Notes: a model not told the origin generated them from the sequence alone. 64,000 nt of DNA from Flaccisagitta enflata (GCA_965153355.1 OZ231127.1:94922001-94986000); one strand, 5' to 3'. Shown: positions 36,721 to 48,716, numbered from the stretch's first letter. Made by a program: numbers and translations.

Positions 36721-37361
36721 GAGAGAGAGCTCATTTGCAGAGGAAGTTTTGTTGGAGCATAATCTTGGTGGAAACGGAAGAGGAAAATATTTCCCGGCGT
36801 CGTCATAAAAGTCACAAGGAAACGGAAGTGCGTGACTGACCCAAACAGAGCTCACGACTCTATAACGGGCTTTGTCTATTCGTCCATCTATTTGTCACAA
36901 GGAAACGGAAATGCGTGACTGACCCAAACAGAACTCACGACTCTATAACGGGCTTTGTCTATTCGTCCATCTATTTGTCACAAGGTTACGGAAATGCGTG
37001 ACTGACCCAAACAGAACTCACGACTCTATAACGGGCTTTGTCTATTCATTCGTCTATTTGTCACAGGGTAAAGGCAAATGCATGACTGACCCAAACAGAA
37101 CTCACGACTCTACAACGGGCTTTGTCTATTCGCCCATCTATTTATCACAAGGAAACGGAAATGCATGACTGACCCAAACAGAGCTCACAACTCCATAACA
37201 GGCTTTGTCTATTCGTCCATCTTTTTGTCATAAGGAAATGGAAATGCGTGACTGACCCAAACAGAGCTCAGGACTCTATAACGGTCTTTGTCTATTCGCC
37301 CATCTATTTGTCACAAGGAAACGGAAATGCATGACTGACTCAAACAGGACTCGTGACTTTA

Positions 37362-37957
37362 CCATCTTGGTCAAAAATATCGTCTCACCTTTGTGGCTAA
37401 ATTGTGATGAAACCACTTGAAAAACCATATTGAAATCAGTGACCATTGGAAAGAGCTTGAAAAAATCTTCAAAATGCCACCAAGCAGAGTTCAGTAGCTC
37501 AATTTGTTTAGACTTTAGAGCTAAAACAGTAAAAATGTTCACTTCAACAAAAAGCAAAAGGTGAGCGAAAAATATTGACCTGTTCATTTTCAGTTTTTCT
37601 TAGCTTATCACGATAAAATCATATAAAAATCGGTGACCATTGGAAAGAGCTTCAAAAAATCTGCTTAATGCTGCCAAGCAGATTTTTGTAGTTTAAACCA
37701 TTTAGATTTTATTTAAAAATGAATATACCTTGGTCTGAAAAAGTTAAAGAAAATAAATGTTTTAAAAAATGAAGGACTTGTTATACAAAATTGTTAGAAA
37801 ATCCTTCATTTATGTCCACCCAAATGATTACTAATGAGATTCAGTTCCAAGAAAGCCTAAACTAAACATTTTTACAGATAAATTTAATTCATTACAATAA
37901 ATAACAGCAATAAATAACTATAATGTTTTACTGAGACAATATTTTTGACAAAGATGG
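37362..37957. mobile_element. 596-bp TIR element with TA TSD inside the minisatellite
   Basis: The left end CCATCTTGGTCAAAAATATC pairs with the right end (GATATTTTTGACCAAGATGG-like; actual AATATTTTTGACAAAGATGG). TA lies at 37360-37361 and 37958-37959. Deleting the element plus one TA restores GACTTTACAACGGGCTTTG, matching intact units (GACTCTACAACGGGCTTTG). No ORF; Tc1/mariner-type by TSD. Confidence 0.85.
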
Positions 37958-38074
37958 TACAACGGGCTTTGTCTGTTCGTCCATCTAAAAAAGTCACGAG
38001 GAAACAAAAATGCATGACTGATCTAAGCAGGACTCCCAACTCTATAATGGGCTTTGTATATTCGTCTGTTCTAA

Positions 38075-38283
38075 AACAAGGCCAACACTTATAAGTCGCG
38101 TGCGAGACTTACATATTGACTGAGAATGACTTAGAATGATTCAGAATGACTTGGTATACCCTAAAATGACTTAAAATGACTTTAAGAAATAAAACTGATG
38201 AAAAAAGTAAAAGTGTGACGGACCGACCAACGGACGGACCGACGGACAAAACGGGATGTAGAGTCGCGTGAACCGACTAAAAA
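38075..38283 (+). mobile_element. AACAA/CTAAAAA-family element, subfamily 2, inside the minisatellite
   Basis: The 5' end is AACAAGGCCAACACTTATAA GTCGCGTGCGAG. Then come GAATGACTTAGAATGA repeats, a GACGGACCGACCAACGGACG tract, a hairpin region GTCGCGTGAACCGAC, and TAAAAA. It resembles 27668-27896 inverted. Neither flank shows a clear TSD, consistent with a Helitron-like mode. Confidence 0.7.
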
Positions 38284-38649
38284 TCACAAGAAAACGGAAA
38301 TGCGTGACTGACCCAAACAAGCCTCTCGACTCTTTAATGAGCTTTGTCTATTCACTCGTCTATTTGTCACAGGGTAAATGCAAATGTGTGACTGACCCAA
38401 ACAAGACTCTCAACTCTATTATAGGCTTTGTCTATATATTCGTCTATTTGTTACAAGGTAAATGCAAATGTGTGACTGACCCAAACAGGACTGGCAACTC
38501 TAAACAGGCTTTGTCCGTTCGTTGGTCTGTTCATCGCTGGGAAACGGAGACTGGATAAACGGCTAGACATGTTGCGTGCAGGAGGGAAGTGGCAGTTATA
38601 AAAAAAAAAAAGACAAACCAAGCTTTTGGGCTGGAGTAGAAATGCAAAA

Positions 38650-38700
38650 AACAAGGCCGGATACACGGGCCAAGACGGTGCGCCGGGCGTTATTAATTCT
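38650..38700 (+). mobile_element. AACAA/CTAAAAA-family 5' end fragment
   Basis: AACAAGGCCGGATACACGGG then CCAAGACGGTGCGCCGGGCG. Its continuation is replaced by the 21-bp array. Confidence 0.5.
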
Positions 38701-38960
38701 TAGACCTATCCCTAGCTCCATCAGACCTATCCATAGCTCTATCAGACCTATCCCTAGCTCTATCAGACCTATCCCGAGCTCTATCAGGCCTCTCCCGAGC
38801 TCTATCAGACCTATCCCGAGCTCTATTAGACCTATCCCGAGCTCTATCAGACCTATCCCGAGCTCTATCAGACCTATCCCGAGCTCTATCAGACCTATCC
38901 CCATACCTATCCGACCTATCACCAGACCTATCCGACCTATCCCCAGCTTGATCAGACCTC
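38701..38960. repeat. 21-bp minisatellite
   Basis: About 12 copies of AGACCTATCCCGAGCTCTAT C. The period is a multiple of three, so both strands show heptapeptide-repeat frames; these are taken as artefacts. Confidence 0.9.
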
Positions 38961-38974
38961 AACGTAGCTGATTA

Positions 38975-39545
38975 TTTTAGTAAATGAAATGAATTTTTGT
39001 GAATGAAATGAATTTTAGTGAATGAAATGAACGTAATGAGTTTTCAATTGATTTTAAACATTTTTAGCCAATGAAATGAAATGAATGAATGAATGAATGA
39101 ATGAATAAATGAATGAATGAATGAAATGAATGAATGAATAAATGAATGAATAAATGAATGTATGAATGAATGAAACGAATTTTAGTGAATGAAATGAATT
39201 TTAGTGAATGAAATGAATTTTAGTGAATGAAATGAATTTTAGTGAATGAAATGAATTTTAGTGAATGAAATGAATTTTAGTGAATGACCTCAACGTAGCT
39301 GATTAGTTTAGTGAATGAAATGAATTTTAGTGAATGAAATGTATTACAGTGAATGAAATGAACGAAATGAGTTTTCAATTGATTTCAAACATTTTCAGTG
39401 AATGAAATGAATGAATGAATGAATGAAGGAATGAATGAATGAAATGATTGAATGAATGAATGAATAAATGTATGAATGAATGAATGAATGAATCAATGAA
39501 TGAATGAATAAATGAATGAAATGAGCTTTCGATTGGTTTCAAACA
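38975..39545. repeat. GAAT-type repeats with an 18-19-bp GAATGAAATGAATTTTAGT unit
   Basis: Two patches of (GAAT)n and several copies of the longer unit. A larger segment, including CTCAACGTAGCTGATTA and GAGTTTTCAATTGATTT, is repeated at about 38958 and 39288. Confidence 0.85.
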
Positions 39546-39559
39546 TTTTCAGCGAGTTT

Positions 39560-39784
39560 TCATTTGAGCGTGACCGACGGATGGACAGACGGACAGAACA
39601 TCTTAAAGAGGTGCTATGGCGCATCTGGGAATCATCCTAGCATCTGAATCATTTCAAGTGATTTTTGCTTCTTTTCGAGATTTTCAACTCGAGCGTGACC
39701 GACCAACCGACCGACCAACTAACCGACCGACCGACCGACCAACAGACAGAGCTAGTTATAGAGGTGCTATGGCGCACCTAAAAA
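39560..39784 (+). mobile_element. AACAA/CTAAAAA-family 3' regions, subfamily 3, in tandem
   Basis: Two successive GAGCGTGACCGAC-led 3' regions. The second has ACCGACCGACCGACCGACCA ACAGACAGAG, then the hairpin GGTGCTATGGCGCACC followed by TAAAAA. Confidence 0.6.
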
Positions 39785-39949
39785 CTGTGCTTTAACGTCA
39801 ACAAGGCCGGATACACGGCAAGACAGTCGCAGACAGTTGGGCAGGGGCCGTACTGCGAAAACCGATCGCAATTCAAAAACGTTAGGGACCAACCGACTGA
39901 CCGGCACGGCAAGATGTAAAGTCGCAGGTATATCATAGCCGATTCAGGC

Positions 39950-42420
39950 TCATAAATTTATGGTAGTTTTATGCCATAAATTTATGGGCAATAGGTACCA
40001 ATAAATTTATGGAGTTTTTTTCCATAAATTTATGCGAAAAAACATATGATTTTTTTATGATTCCAAAAGAAATCATAAAAAAACTGCATTTTTTTGCCAT
40101 AAATTTATGGGTACCTATTGCCCATAAATTTATGATCATTTTTGGCCATAAATTAATGCCAAAAATATGCATAAATTTATGGCAAAAAACATAAGATTTT
40201 TTATGATTCCAAAGAAAATCATAAAAAAACAGCGTTTTTTTGCCATAAATTTATGGACACAAATTGCCCATAAATTTATGATCATTTTAGGCCATAAATT
40301 AATGCCAAAAATATGCATAAATTTATGGCAAAAAACATAAGATTTTTTATGATTCCAAAGAAAATCATAAGAAAACAGCCTTTTGCCATAAATTTATGGA
40401 CACAAATTGCCCATAAATTTATGATCATTTTAGGCCATTAAAATATGCATAAATTCATGGCAAAGACATAAAGATTTTTATGATTCCAAAGAAAATCATA
40501 AAAAAACGTTACATAAATTTATGGACACAAATTGCCCATAAATTTATGATCATTTTAGGCCATAAATTAATGCCAAAAATATGCATAAATTTATGGCAAA
40601 AAACATAAAATTTTTTATGATTCCAAAGAAAATCATAAAAAAACAGCGTTTTTTTGCCATAAATTTATGGACACAAATTGCCCATAAATTTATGATCATT
40701 TTTGGCCATAAATTAATGCCAAAAATATGCATAAATTTATGGCAAAAAACATAAGATTTTTTATGATTCCAAAGAAAATCATAAAAAAACGGCGTTTTTT
40801 TGCCATAAATTTATGGACACAAATTGCCCATAAATTTATGATCATTTTAGGCCATAAATTAATGCCAAAAATATGCATAAATTTATGGCAAAAAACATAA
40901 AATTTTTTATGATTCCAAAGAAAATCATAAAAAAACAGCGTTTTTTTGCCATAAATTTATGGACACAAATTGCCCATAAATTTATGATCATTTTTTGTCA
41001 TAAATTAATGCAATAAAAAGGCATAAATTTATGCAAAAAAACATATGATTTTTTATGATTCAAAAAATGCTTTTTTTTTTGCCATAAAATTATGGGTACA
41101 AATCGCCCATAAATTTATGATCGTTTTTTGTCATGAATTAGTGCCAAAAATATGCATAAATTTATGGCAAAAAATACAAATTTTCCAAAGAAATACAGCG
41201 TTTTTTGCCATAAATTTATGGGTACAAATTGCCCATAAATTTATGATCATTTTTTGTCATAAATTAATGCAATTAATAGGCATAAATTTATGGCAAAAAA
41301 CTTGTTATTTTTTATGAATCCTACAAAAAATGTTTTTTTTTTGCCATAAAATTATGGGTACAAATCGCCCTTGAATTTATGATCATTTTTTTCATAAATT
41401 AATGCAATAAATAGGCATAAATTTATGCAAAAAAAACACATCATTTTTATGATTCCAAAGAAATCATAAAAAAACTCCTTTTTTTGTGCCCTAAATTTAT
41501 GGGTACAAATTGCCCATAAATTCATGAGCAATTTTTGTCATAAATCATTGCAATAAATAGGCATGAATCTATGCCCAAAAACATATTATTATTTGTGATT
41601 ACAAAGAAAATCTTTTAAAAACTTCATTTTTTTGCCATAAATTTATGGGTAGAAAATGCCCATTAATTTATGACCATTTTTTGTCATAAATAATGCAATG
41701 AATAAGCATAAATTTATGCCAAAAAACACATATTTTTTTATGATTCCTAAGAAAATGAAAAAAAAATGCATTTTTTTGCCATAGTTTTATGGGTACAAAA
41801 TGCCCATAGATTTATGATCATTTTTTGTCATAAATTAATGCAATGAAAATGCATAAATTTATGCCAAAAAACACATGATTTTTTTTTATTACAAAGAAAA
41901 TCATAAAAAAAGCTGCATTTTTTTGCAAAAAAATTTGTGGGTACTTATTGCCCATAAATTTATGACCATTTTGTGTGATAAATTAATGCAATAAATGTGC
42001 ATGAATTTATGCCAAAAAAACAAATAATTTTTTATGATTTCAAAGAAAGATAAGGAAAAACTGCATTTTGCCATTAGTTTATGGGAACTCATTACCCATT
42101 AATTCATGATCATTTTGTGTCATAAATTAATGCAAAAAATATGCATAAGTTTATGCTAAAAACCATGTAATTTTTTATGATTCCAAAGAAAATCATCGAA
42201 AAACTGCATTTTTTTTCATAAATTTAGTGGTAGCTATTGCCCATGAGTTTATGATTATTTCTTTTTTGTCATAATTAAATGCAAAAATTTTGCATAGATT
42301 TATGCCAAAAAACATTATTCTTTAAGATTCAAAAAAAAATCATAAAAAACTGCATTTTTGGCCATATATTTATGGGTAGTTATTGACCATAAATTTATGA
42401 TCATTTTGTGTCATAATCTT
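39950..42420. repeat. Left array of CATAAATTTATG units
   Basis: A period of about 145 bp with the order GCCATAAATTTATGG, ATTGCCCATAAATTTATGAT, GCCATAAATTAATGCC, GCATAAATTTATGGCA, TTTTTTATGATTCCAAAGAA AATCATAAAAAA. Units around 40130-41000 are nearly identical and those to the right are more diverged, suggesting recent amplification at the left. Confidence 0.92.
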
Positions 42421-43403
42421 TTCAGCACGTAGGGAGCCATCTTGGAATGATCCGCCTCCTCTAACAGTCCGTTAGACATTTTTATTATAAGAGAATCGTA
42501 GTATACGTCATACGATTTCCGGTCTTTATTTATTTTATACGCGCTAGACTGTGATCTGTTTCAGGCTTTGTTTTGCATTGTTCGCATTCTTCTAACCTGA
42601 TAATCTGCTGAGTCTTGCGCTGTATTCATTGCTTATATTTTCATGAAATATAATGCCTCATCATCATCACTAAATTTGCATAAATTTATGCAAAAAATCA
42701 TGTAATCTTTTATGATTTCAAAAAATTCATGACAAAATGAACTTTTTTCATAAATCTATGGTAACTTATTGCCCAAAATTTTATAATCAGTTTTTTGTCA
42801 TGAATTAATGCATTAAATGTGCAAATTTTTGATGCGTCCTTGCTTCTCCATAAAATGGTCTGTCCATCTGTTAGTCCATCTGTTAGTCCGTCTGTTACCT
42901 TTTTTCAAAAATCCATCAATGACCAATTCAATCCCTCCCACACCACTCCCAATCAGTTTTAGATGCATCCTCGCATCTCCCCAACCTTTTCTGTAATTCT
43001 GACTGCCCGAATTTTGCCCTCGTCCCTCCCACTTCCAGATTTTTTTTCATATTAAATCTTTTGAAAATTGTTTGTTGATACTCAAATAAATCTGGTCTCT
43101 CATTCATAAACAGTATTGGTTCATTATTTCTATGTCACTTAGTGTTGTATGAAAGAACAAGATTTTCATTTTCTATTGTCATGTATATTCATAGAATGAT
43201 ACCAATACCAAGATTTTTCGCAGGAGCATTAATGCAAAAACTTACCTAAATGCCTAAAAGACATAATGTTACCAATGGACCAATGCACCGTACAACAGGC
43301 AAACCAATGGGAATGGGAGGCTATTCAGAAACTGTTGCTGTCCAGGCTAAAGAGTCAATGGGAGGCTAAGAAGAATCGGTCCTTTCAACAGAATTTAACC
43401 ATA
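42421..43403. other. Centre of the foldback, mostly unclassified
   Basis: Includes an isolated diverged CATAAATTTATG unit at 42665-42830, and TTTTTGATGCGTCC and TTTTAGATGCATCC words (42831, 42956) resembling 3' hairpins of subfamily 4 in reverse. Confidence 0.45.
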
Positions 43404-43586
43404 CAGTTGAACCCCTCTCTAACAGACCCGCCACAAATGGAATTCCTTTTATGAGTTGTAACAGATGCAAATTAATGGTCCCTTCAGGTTAATTTTTTTA
43501 TTTCCTTTGCTGGCAATGACAAAGGTCCGCTTATAACAGAAGATAATTATTGGGTCCCTGAAATCCGTTAGAGCGGGGTTCAACTG
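43404..43586. mobile_element. 183-bp pogo-like MITE with TA TSD
   Basis: The left TIR CAGTTGAACCCCTCTCTAAC pairs with the right end GTTAGAGCGGGGTTCAACTG. TA lies at 43402-43403 and 43587-43588. It is related to 1603-1762. Confidence 0.75.
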
Positions 43587-43796
43587 TACTTCCCAAAAAA
43601 TTTTTGTGACAACCAAAACCTAGTTACTTGCAGCTATGCAGTCCGATTCAGGGATATAATGGAAAAGGTCCTTATATGGAAATCAATTTGGACTAGGTGT
43701 TGCATCATTGGGTGGGATGTAACAAGAGTCTACTGGGAGGAAGGAATTGTATAAAAATCCTTCCTCCATGTCTTCCAAAATGAATACAAAGGATAT

Positions 43797-44150
43797 TATA
43801 AGTTGCGTGCAATACTTACATAATGACTTAAAATGACTTAAAACAAGTGATGCGGATGGGTGGGATGGGGCATCCAACCCCCACCTCAACCCACCTCTAC
43901 CACTCAAACCTACACACAAAGTATCGAAAATGCTTGTTTCCCTACTTTTTAACTTGATCACCATGACCAACCAACAGACGGACAGACGGACAGACGGACA
44001 GACAGACGGATGGAAAAACAAAGCCTCTCATAGAGCTGCGTGTCAGCAACTAAAAATGAGTCTGATAAAGAAAGTGTGACAGACCAACAGACCAAGGGAT
44101 GGAGAGACGGCTGGATGAAGCGGGGTGTAGAGTCGCATGTACGCAACAAA
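43797..44150 (+). mobile_element. AACAA/CTAAAAA subfamily 2 element containing a nested subfamily 5 copy
   Basis: The outer 5' part is TATAAGTTGCGTGCAATACT TACATAATGACTT. The outer 3' part resumes at 44057 with AAAGTGTGACAGACCAACAG and ends in GTCGCATGTACGCAAC plus an A-run. The inner element, 43842-44056, begins AACAAGTGATGCGG and ends AGCTGCGTGTCAGCAACTAA AAA with a GACGGACAGACGGACAGACG tract. Outer-element order matches 38075-38283. Confidence 0.65.
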
Positions 44151-44554
44151 AAATCCCTTGACCTAATATCTGCTTTACTCATTACTGCAGAAAAAATGGT
44201 AACCCCAAGTCCCCAACATGAAACACTCTTAAACCTCACGCAAAACGTTATTTTACTTCCGCTTTGAATTATCAAGGTGAAGGAAATGGAGGCAGAGGTG
44301 TCACGATACTATCAACTGGGCGATTTATTGGGTCGATTTTCTGTATTTCTAGTTAATCTTCTTGATTCACCAAAACACAAATGTATTGGGTCGATTTTTT
44401 GTCCTTTTTTTTCAGCACAACGGAAGCTAGCATAAATTTGGTATTGAGACTGATCTCTGAGTTAAAGATAAGCATGTAGGACTGAAGGAAGACTCCACCA
44501 AATACCAGGTGGACAGCTCCGTTTCTTCATGAAATAACAGGTCGCCCAAGGGCA

Positions 44555-45625
44555 ATACATGGTCAGCGATACCCGTTGCCCCGCTTTTCATGGTTGTAAA
44601 TCTGAATGAGAGGCAGGGCAGTGGCCCTGAAGGGGACATGGTCCTGTAGAACACATGGGACTGTCGTTTGTTTGTTCGTTCTTCCGTCTGCCCCCCCAGG
44701 CCCTCTCAGGCCTGAAATCTGCCCTCTCCACTGTCCGCCAGAACACGGGATGAGTTGATTTGAAATGATCGTCAACAACTCTGATAGGTTTTGAGTCCTT
44801 GTGGTGTGTATAATAAAAATCTGGAAAGAACTAAATCATTTTTGGGGCGCTTTTTGAAATATATACAAAAATAGTACAAATTTAGTACATTTTTCATCAT
44901 AACTCTTTGTGATGATTTATTTTAGTATTTTTGACCGCAGATTTGGACTCAGTGGGTGGCTTGCGGTTCGTTTGATATGTCACACTATATAGTTTTGAAA
45001 AAGAAGTAAAAACTTATTTTTTTAAAAAATCATTTAGAATAAATGTATTTTATAGCAATATGATGAAAAAAATAACTTTTTATTTCTTTTTCAAAACTAT
45101 ATAGTGTGACATATCAAACAAACCGTAAAGCACTCTCTGAATCCAAATCTGCTGTCAAAAATACCAGAAAACATCACCACAAAGAGTTATGATGAAAAAT
45201 GCACTAAATTTACACCATTTTTGCATATATTTCGCCCCAGAAGTGATTTAGTTTTCTGTAGATTTATGATGTACACACTAAAATGACCCAAAAACTATAT
45301 AAGTGAAAGACGATCATTCTACCTCAACTCATTCCGTGTTTTGGCTGGTAGTGTCTCAGGCCTGAAACCTGCTTTCTTAGGCCTGAAATCTGCCCTCTCA
45401 GATTCAAGGCCTGAAAGGGCTAATTTCAGACCTGAGAGGGCAGACTCAAGGCCTGAGAAGGCAGATTTCAGGCCTGAGAAGGCTGATTTTAGGCCTGAGA
45501 GAGCAGATTTTAGGCCTGAGAGGGCCTGGGAGGGGACGGACGAACGAACAAACAAATGAACAAAAGAAAGTCCCCTGTGTTCTACAGGACTTTGCCCCCT
45601 TTGAGGTCGCTGCCCAAAAACTGTC
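44555..45625. mobile_element. GTCCTGTAGAACAC foldback repeat, complete and interrupted
   Basis: The left arm has GGTCAGCGATACCCGTTGCC, GTCCTGTAGAACACATGGGA and CAGGCCCTCTCAGGCCTGAA. The right arm carries the inverse, ending CCCCTGTGTTCTACAGGAC and GGTCGCTGCCCAAAAAC. It is split at 44729-45353 by the palindromic element. Confidence 0.65.
44729..45353. mobile_element. 625-bp palindromic element with 4-bp TSD
   Basis: The left TIR CACTGTCCGCCAGAACACGG pairs with the right end (reverse complement CACTACCAGCCAAAACACGG), and the arms pair over nearly their whole length. TCTC flanks at 44725-44728 and 45354-45357. Excision restores GCCCTCTCAGGCCTG, the unit repeated in the host. The CACT start and 4-bp TSD fit Chapaev-like elements. 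It shares TGTGACATATCAAAC with 2118-2641. Confidence 0.75.
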
Positions 45626-45699
45626 TTTAACCGCTTTTTTTGTGAATATTTTAGCTAGTGAATCTCTGAATTAGTACATATGATTAAAATATACAAATT

Positions 45700-48600
45700 G
45701 TTGCATCAATATTGTCTAAATTTATGAAAAAAAGTGATCATAAATTCATGGGCAATAGCTAACCATGAATATAGGGCAAAGAATGCGTTATCACAAAAAA
45801 TGATATGTTTCTAGCAGAAATTTTGCTTTTTTTTCATGAATTCATGATGAAGAGTGACCATAGGTTTATGGCAAAAAACGCAGTTTCTCTCGGAATCAGA
45901 CAAAACAAATTTTTTTTCTTGAATCTAAGCATGACCAAAGTGATCATAAATTTATGGGCAATAGCTGTAGATGAATTTATGACTAAAACAGGCGTTTTTT
46001 TATAATATTCTATCGAATCATAAGAAAATGATGTTTTTTGCATAAAGAAATGGTATGTTTTTAGCAAAAATTTTTGCTTTTATTTAAGTAAATTTAAAAA
46101 AGCTTTTTTGTATGATTTATCTTGGAATCATACAAAATGTTTTTTTGCACAAATTTTTGCGTTTTTATTGCATTAATTTATGACAAAAAGTGATCATAAA
46201 TTCATGGGCAATACCTACCAAAAAATTAATGGCAAAAAATTGTGTTTTTTCTATGGCAATCTATAAAATCATCTATGATCTTACTGGGATTCATAAAAAA
46301 TGATTATTTTTTTTGGGCATAAATTCATGCATTTTTATTGCATTACTTTATGACAAAATGTGATCATGAATTTATGGGCAATAGCTACCCATAAATTATT
46401 TGCAAGAAATGTGTTTTTTGTTTATTTTCTATAAAATCATAAAGAAATGATATGTTTTTTTGTATAAATTTATGGGTTTTTTTTTTTGCATAAATTTATC
46501 ATAAAAAGTTACCATAAATTTATGGCAAAAAAACGCTGTTTATTTATGATCTAGCTTGGAATCATACAGAAGTGACACGGGTTTTTTTTTTTTTGCATAA
46601 ATTTATGCATTTCTATTGCATTAATTTATGACAAAAAGTGTTCATAAATTCATGGGCAATAGCAACCCATTTTTTCATGATGTTCTATCAAATCATAAAA
46701 AAAAGATATGTTTTTTGCATTTCTTTATGCTTTTTTTTTTTGCATGAATTTTCATAAAAAAGTTACTATAAATCTATGGCAAAAAAACACTTTTTTTATT
46801 TTTCTTGGAATCATAAATTTATACATTTTTATTGTAGTAATTTATGACATAAAAAAATCATAAATTTATGGCCAATAGGTACCAACAAAATTATTGCAAA
46901 ACAAATGCATGTTTTTTCATGCTTTTCTTTAAATTCATAAGAAAGTCAGATGTTTTCTGCGTAGATTTATGACAATAAGTGATCATTTATGACAAAAAGT
47001 GATCATAAATCTATGGGCAATAGCTACCCAAAAATTTATGGCAAAAAAATGAGTTTTTTTTCTGATGTTCTATCAAATCATAAAAAATTTATATGTTTTT
47101 TGCATAACTTTATGGTTTTTTTGGTGTAAATTTTTCATAAAAAGTGACCATAAATTTATGGCAAAAAACGCTGTTTTTTATGATTTTTTTTTTTAATCAT
47201 AAAAAATCCTATGTTTTTTTGCATAAATTTATGCATTCTTTTTTGCATAAATTTATGACAAAAAGTGATCATAAATTTATGGGCAATAGCTACCCAAAAA
47301 TTAATGGCAAAAAATGCTTTTTTTTTTCCTGATTTTCTATCAAATCATAAAAATATTTATGTTTTTTGCATAATTTTATGCTTTTTTATGGCATAAATTT
47401 ATTATAAAAAGTGACCATAAATTTATGGCAAAAAAACGCTGTTTTTTTATGATTTTTTTTTAATCATAAAAAATCATATGTTTTTTTGCATAAATTTATG
47501 CATTCTTTTTTGCATTAATTTATGACAAAAAGTGATCATAAATTTATGGGCAATAGCTACCCAAAAATTAATGGCAAAAAAATGCGTTTTTTTTCTGATT
47601 TTCTATCAAATCATAAAAAATTTATATGTTTTTTGCATAATTTTATGCTTTTTTTTGGCATAAATTTATCATAAAAAGTGACCATAAATTTATGGCAAAA
47701 AAACGCTGTTTTTTATGATTTTTTTTTTAATCATAAAAAATCATATGTTTTTTTGCATAAATTTATGCATTCTTTTTTGCATTAATTTATGACAAAAAGT
47801 GATCATAAATTTATGGGCAATAGCTACCCAAAAATTAATGGCAAAAAAATGCGTTTTTTTTTCTGATTTTCTATCAAATCATAAAAAATTTATATGTTTT
47901 TTGCATTTTTTTGGCATAAATTCATCATAAAAAGTGACCATAAATTTATGGCAAAAAAAATGCTGTTTTTTTATGATTTTTTTTGAAATCATAAAAAATC
48001 ATATGTTTTTTTGCATAAATTTATGCATTCTTTTTTGCATTAATTTATGACAAAAAGTGATCATAAATTTATGGGCAATAGCTACCCAAAAATTAATGGC
48101 AAAAAAATGCGTTTTTTTTCTGATTTTCTATCAAATCATAAAAAATTTATATGTTTTTTGCATAATTTTATGCTTTTTTTGGCATAAATTTATCATAAAA
48201 AGTGACCATAAATTTATGGCAAAAAAACACTGTTTTTTTATGATTTTTTTTGAAATCATAAAAAATCATATGTTTTTTTGCATAAATTTATGCATTATTT
48301 TTTGCATTAATTTATGACAAAAAACGATCATAAATTTATGGGCAATAGGTACCAGTAAATTTATGGCAAAAAAATGTATGTTTTTTTATGCTTTTCTTTA
48401 AATTCATAAAAAAGTCATATGTTTTCAGCATAAATTTATGGAAAAAATTTCATAAATTTTTTGGTACCTATCGCCCATAAATTTATGGAGTTTTTTGGGC
48501 CATAAATTATGCTTAATAAAATACCATAAATTCATGCTTTTTTTTGGGGTATTTTTTATGATTTCATAAAAAATGACCCATAAAATGACCATAAATTATG
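45700..48600. repeat. Right array of CATAAATTTATG units (inverted to the left array)
   Basis: Units run AAAAAGTGATCATAAATTTA TGGGCAATAGCTACCC, AATTAATGGCAAAAAA, TGATTTTCTATCAAATCATA AAAAATTTATATG, GCATAAATTTATGCATTCTT TTTTGCATTAATTTATGAC. Units near 47100-48320 are the most uniform. Confidence 0.92.
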
Positions 48601-48654
48601 GCATTCTGCGGGGGTATGATATATCTCTAAAGTCGCGTGTCCGCGCCTAAAAAG

Positions 48655-48716
48655 GCCAAGCGAACGGACTGACGCCAGACATAGCAGGTTAAAGAGTCGT
48701 GTGCACGTGACTAAAT
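48655..48716 (+). mobile_element. AACAA/CTAAAAA-family 3' end fragment
   Basis: AAGCGAACGGACTGACGCC, then AAAGAGTCGTGTGCACGTGA CTAAATA with the hairpin GTCGTGTGCACGTGAC. Confidence 0.5.

Larger units (their letters stand above)
36811..38550. repeat. 83-bp minisatellite, split by two insertions
   Basis: GTCACAAGG-type starts recur at 36811, 36894, 36977, 37060, 37144, 37227 and 37310, i.e. every 83-84 bp. Each unit contains TGACTGACCCAAACAGAACT and AACGGGCTTTGTCTATTCG. The array resumes at 37958-38074 and again at 38284-38550, interrupted by a TA-type MITE and a Helitron-like element. Confidence 0.92.
39926..48627. mobile_element. 8.7-kb AT-rich foldback element with 9-bp TSD
   Basis: TAAAGTCGC is duplicated at 39917-39925 and 48628-48636. 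The ends form an imperfect TIR (left AGGTATATCATAGCC, right reverse complement GAGATATATCATACCCC). The two arms are opposite-orientation arrays of a roughly 145-bp unit rich in CATAAATTTATG. The centre holds other inserted repeats. No transposase ORF was found. A 9-bp TSD with long arms recalls Mutator-like or foldback elements, but the superfamily is unproven. Confidence 0.7.
39800..48653 (+). mobile_element. AACAA/CTAAAAA subfamily-1 element split by an 8.7-kb insertion
   Basis: The 5' part is 39800-39925 (AACAAGGCCGGATACACGG to TAAAGTCGC). The 3' part is 48628-48653 (TAAAGTCGCGTGTCCGCGCC TAAAAA). The uninterrupted relative at 6843-6973 reads through this junction. The split falls inside the 3' hairpin. 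Confidence 0.75.

Noticed and set aside
38576-38971. Heptapeptide-repeat ORF (IRPIPSS)
   Set aside because: The period is 21 bp and the opposite strand is open too, as expected from a minisatellite rather than a structural protein.
39950-48600. Possible replication origin or centromeric satellite because of AT-rich palindromes
   Set aside because: TSD and terminal inverted repeats explain the region as one inserted element; there is no independent evidence for an origin or centromere.
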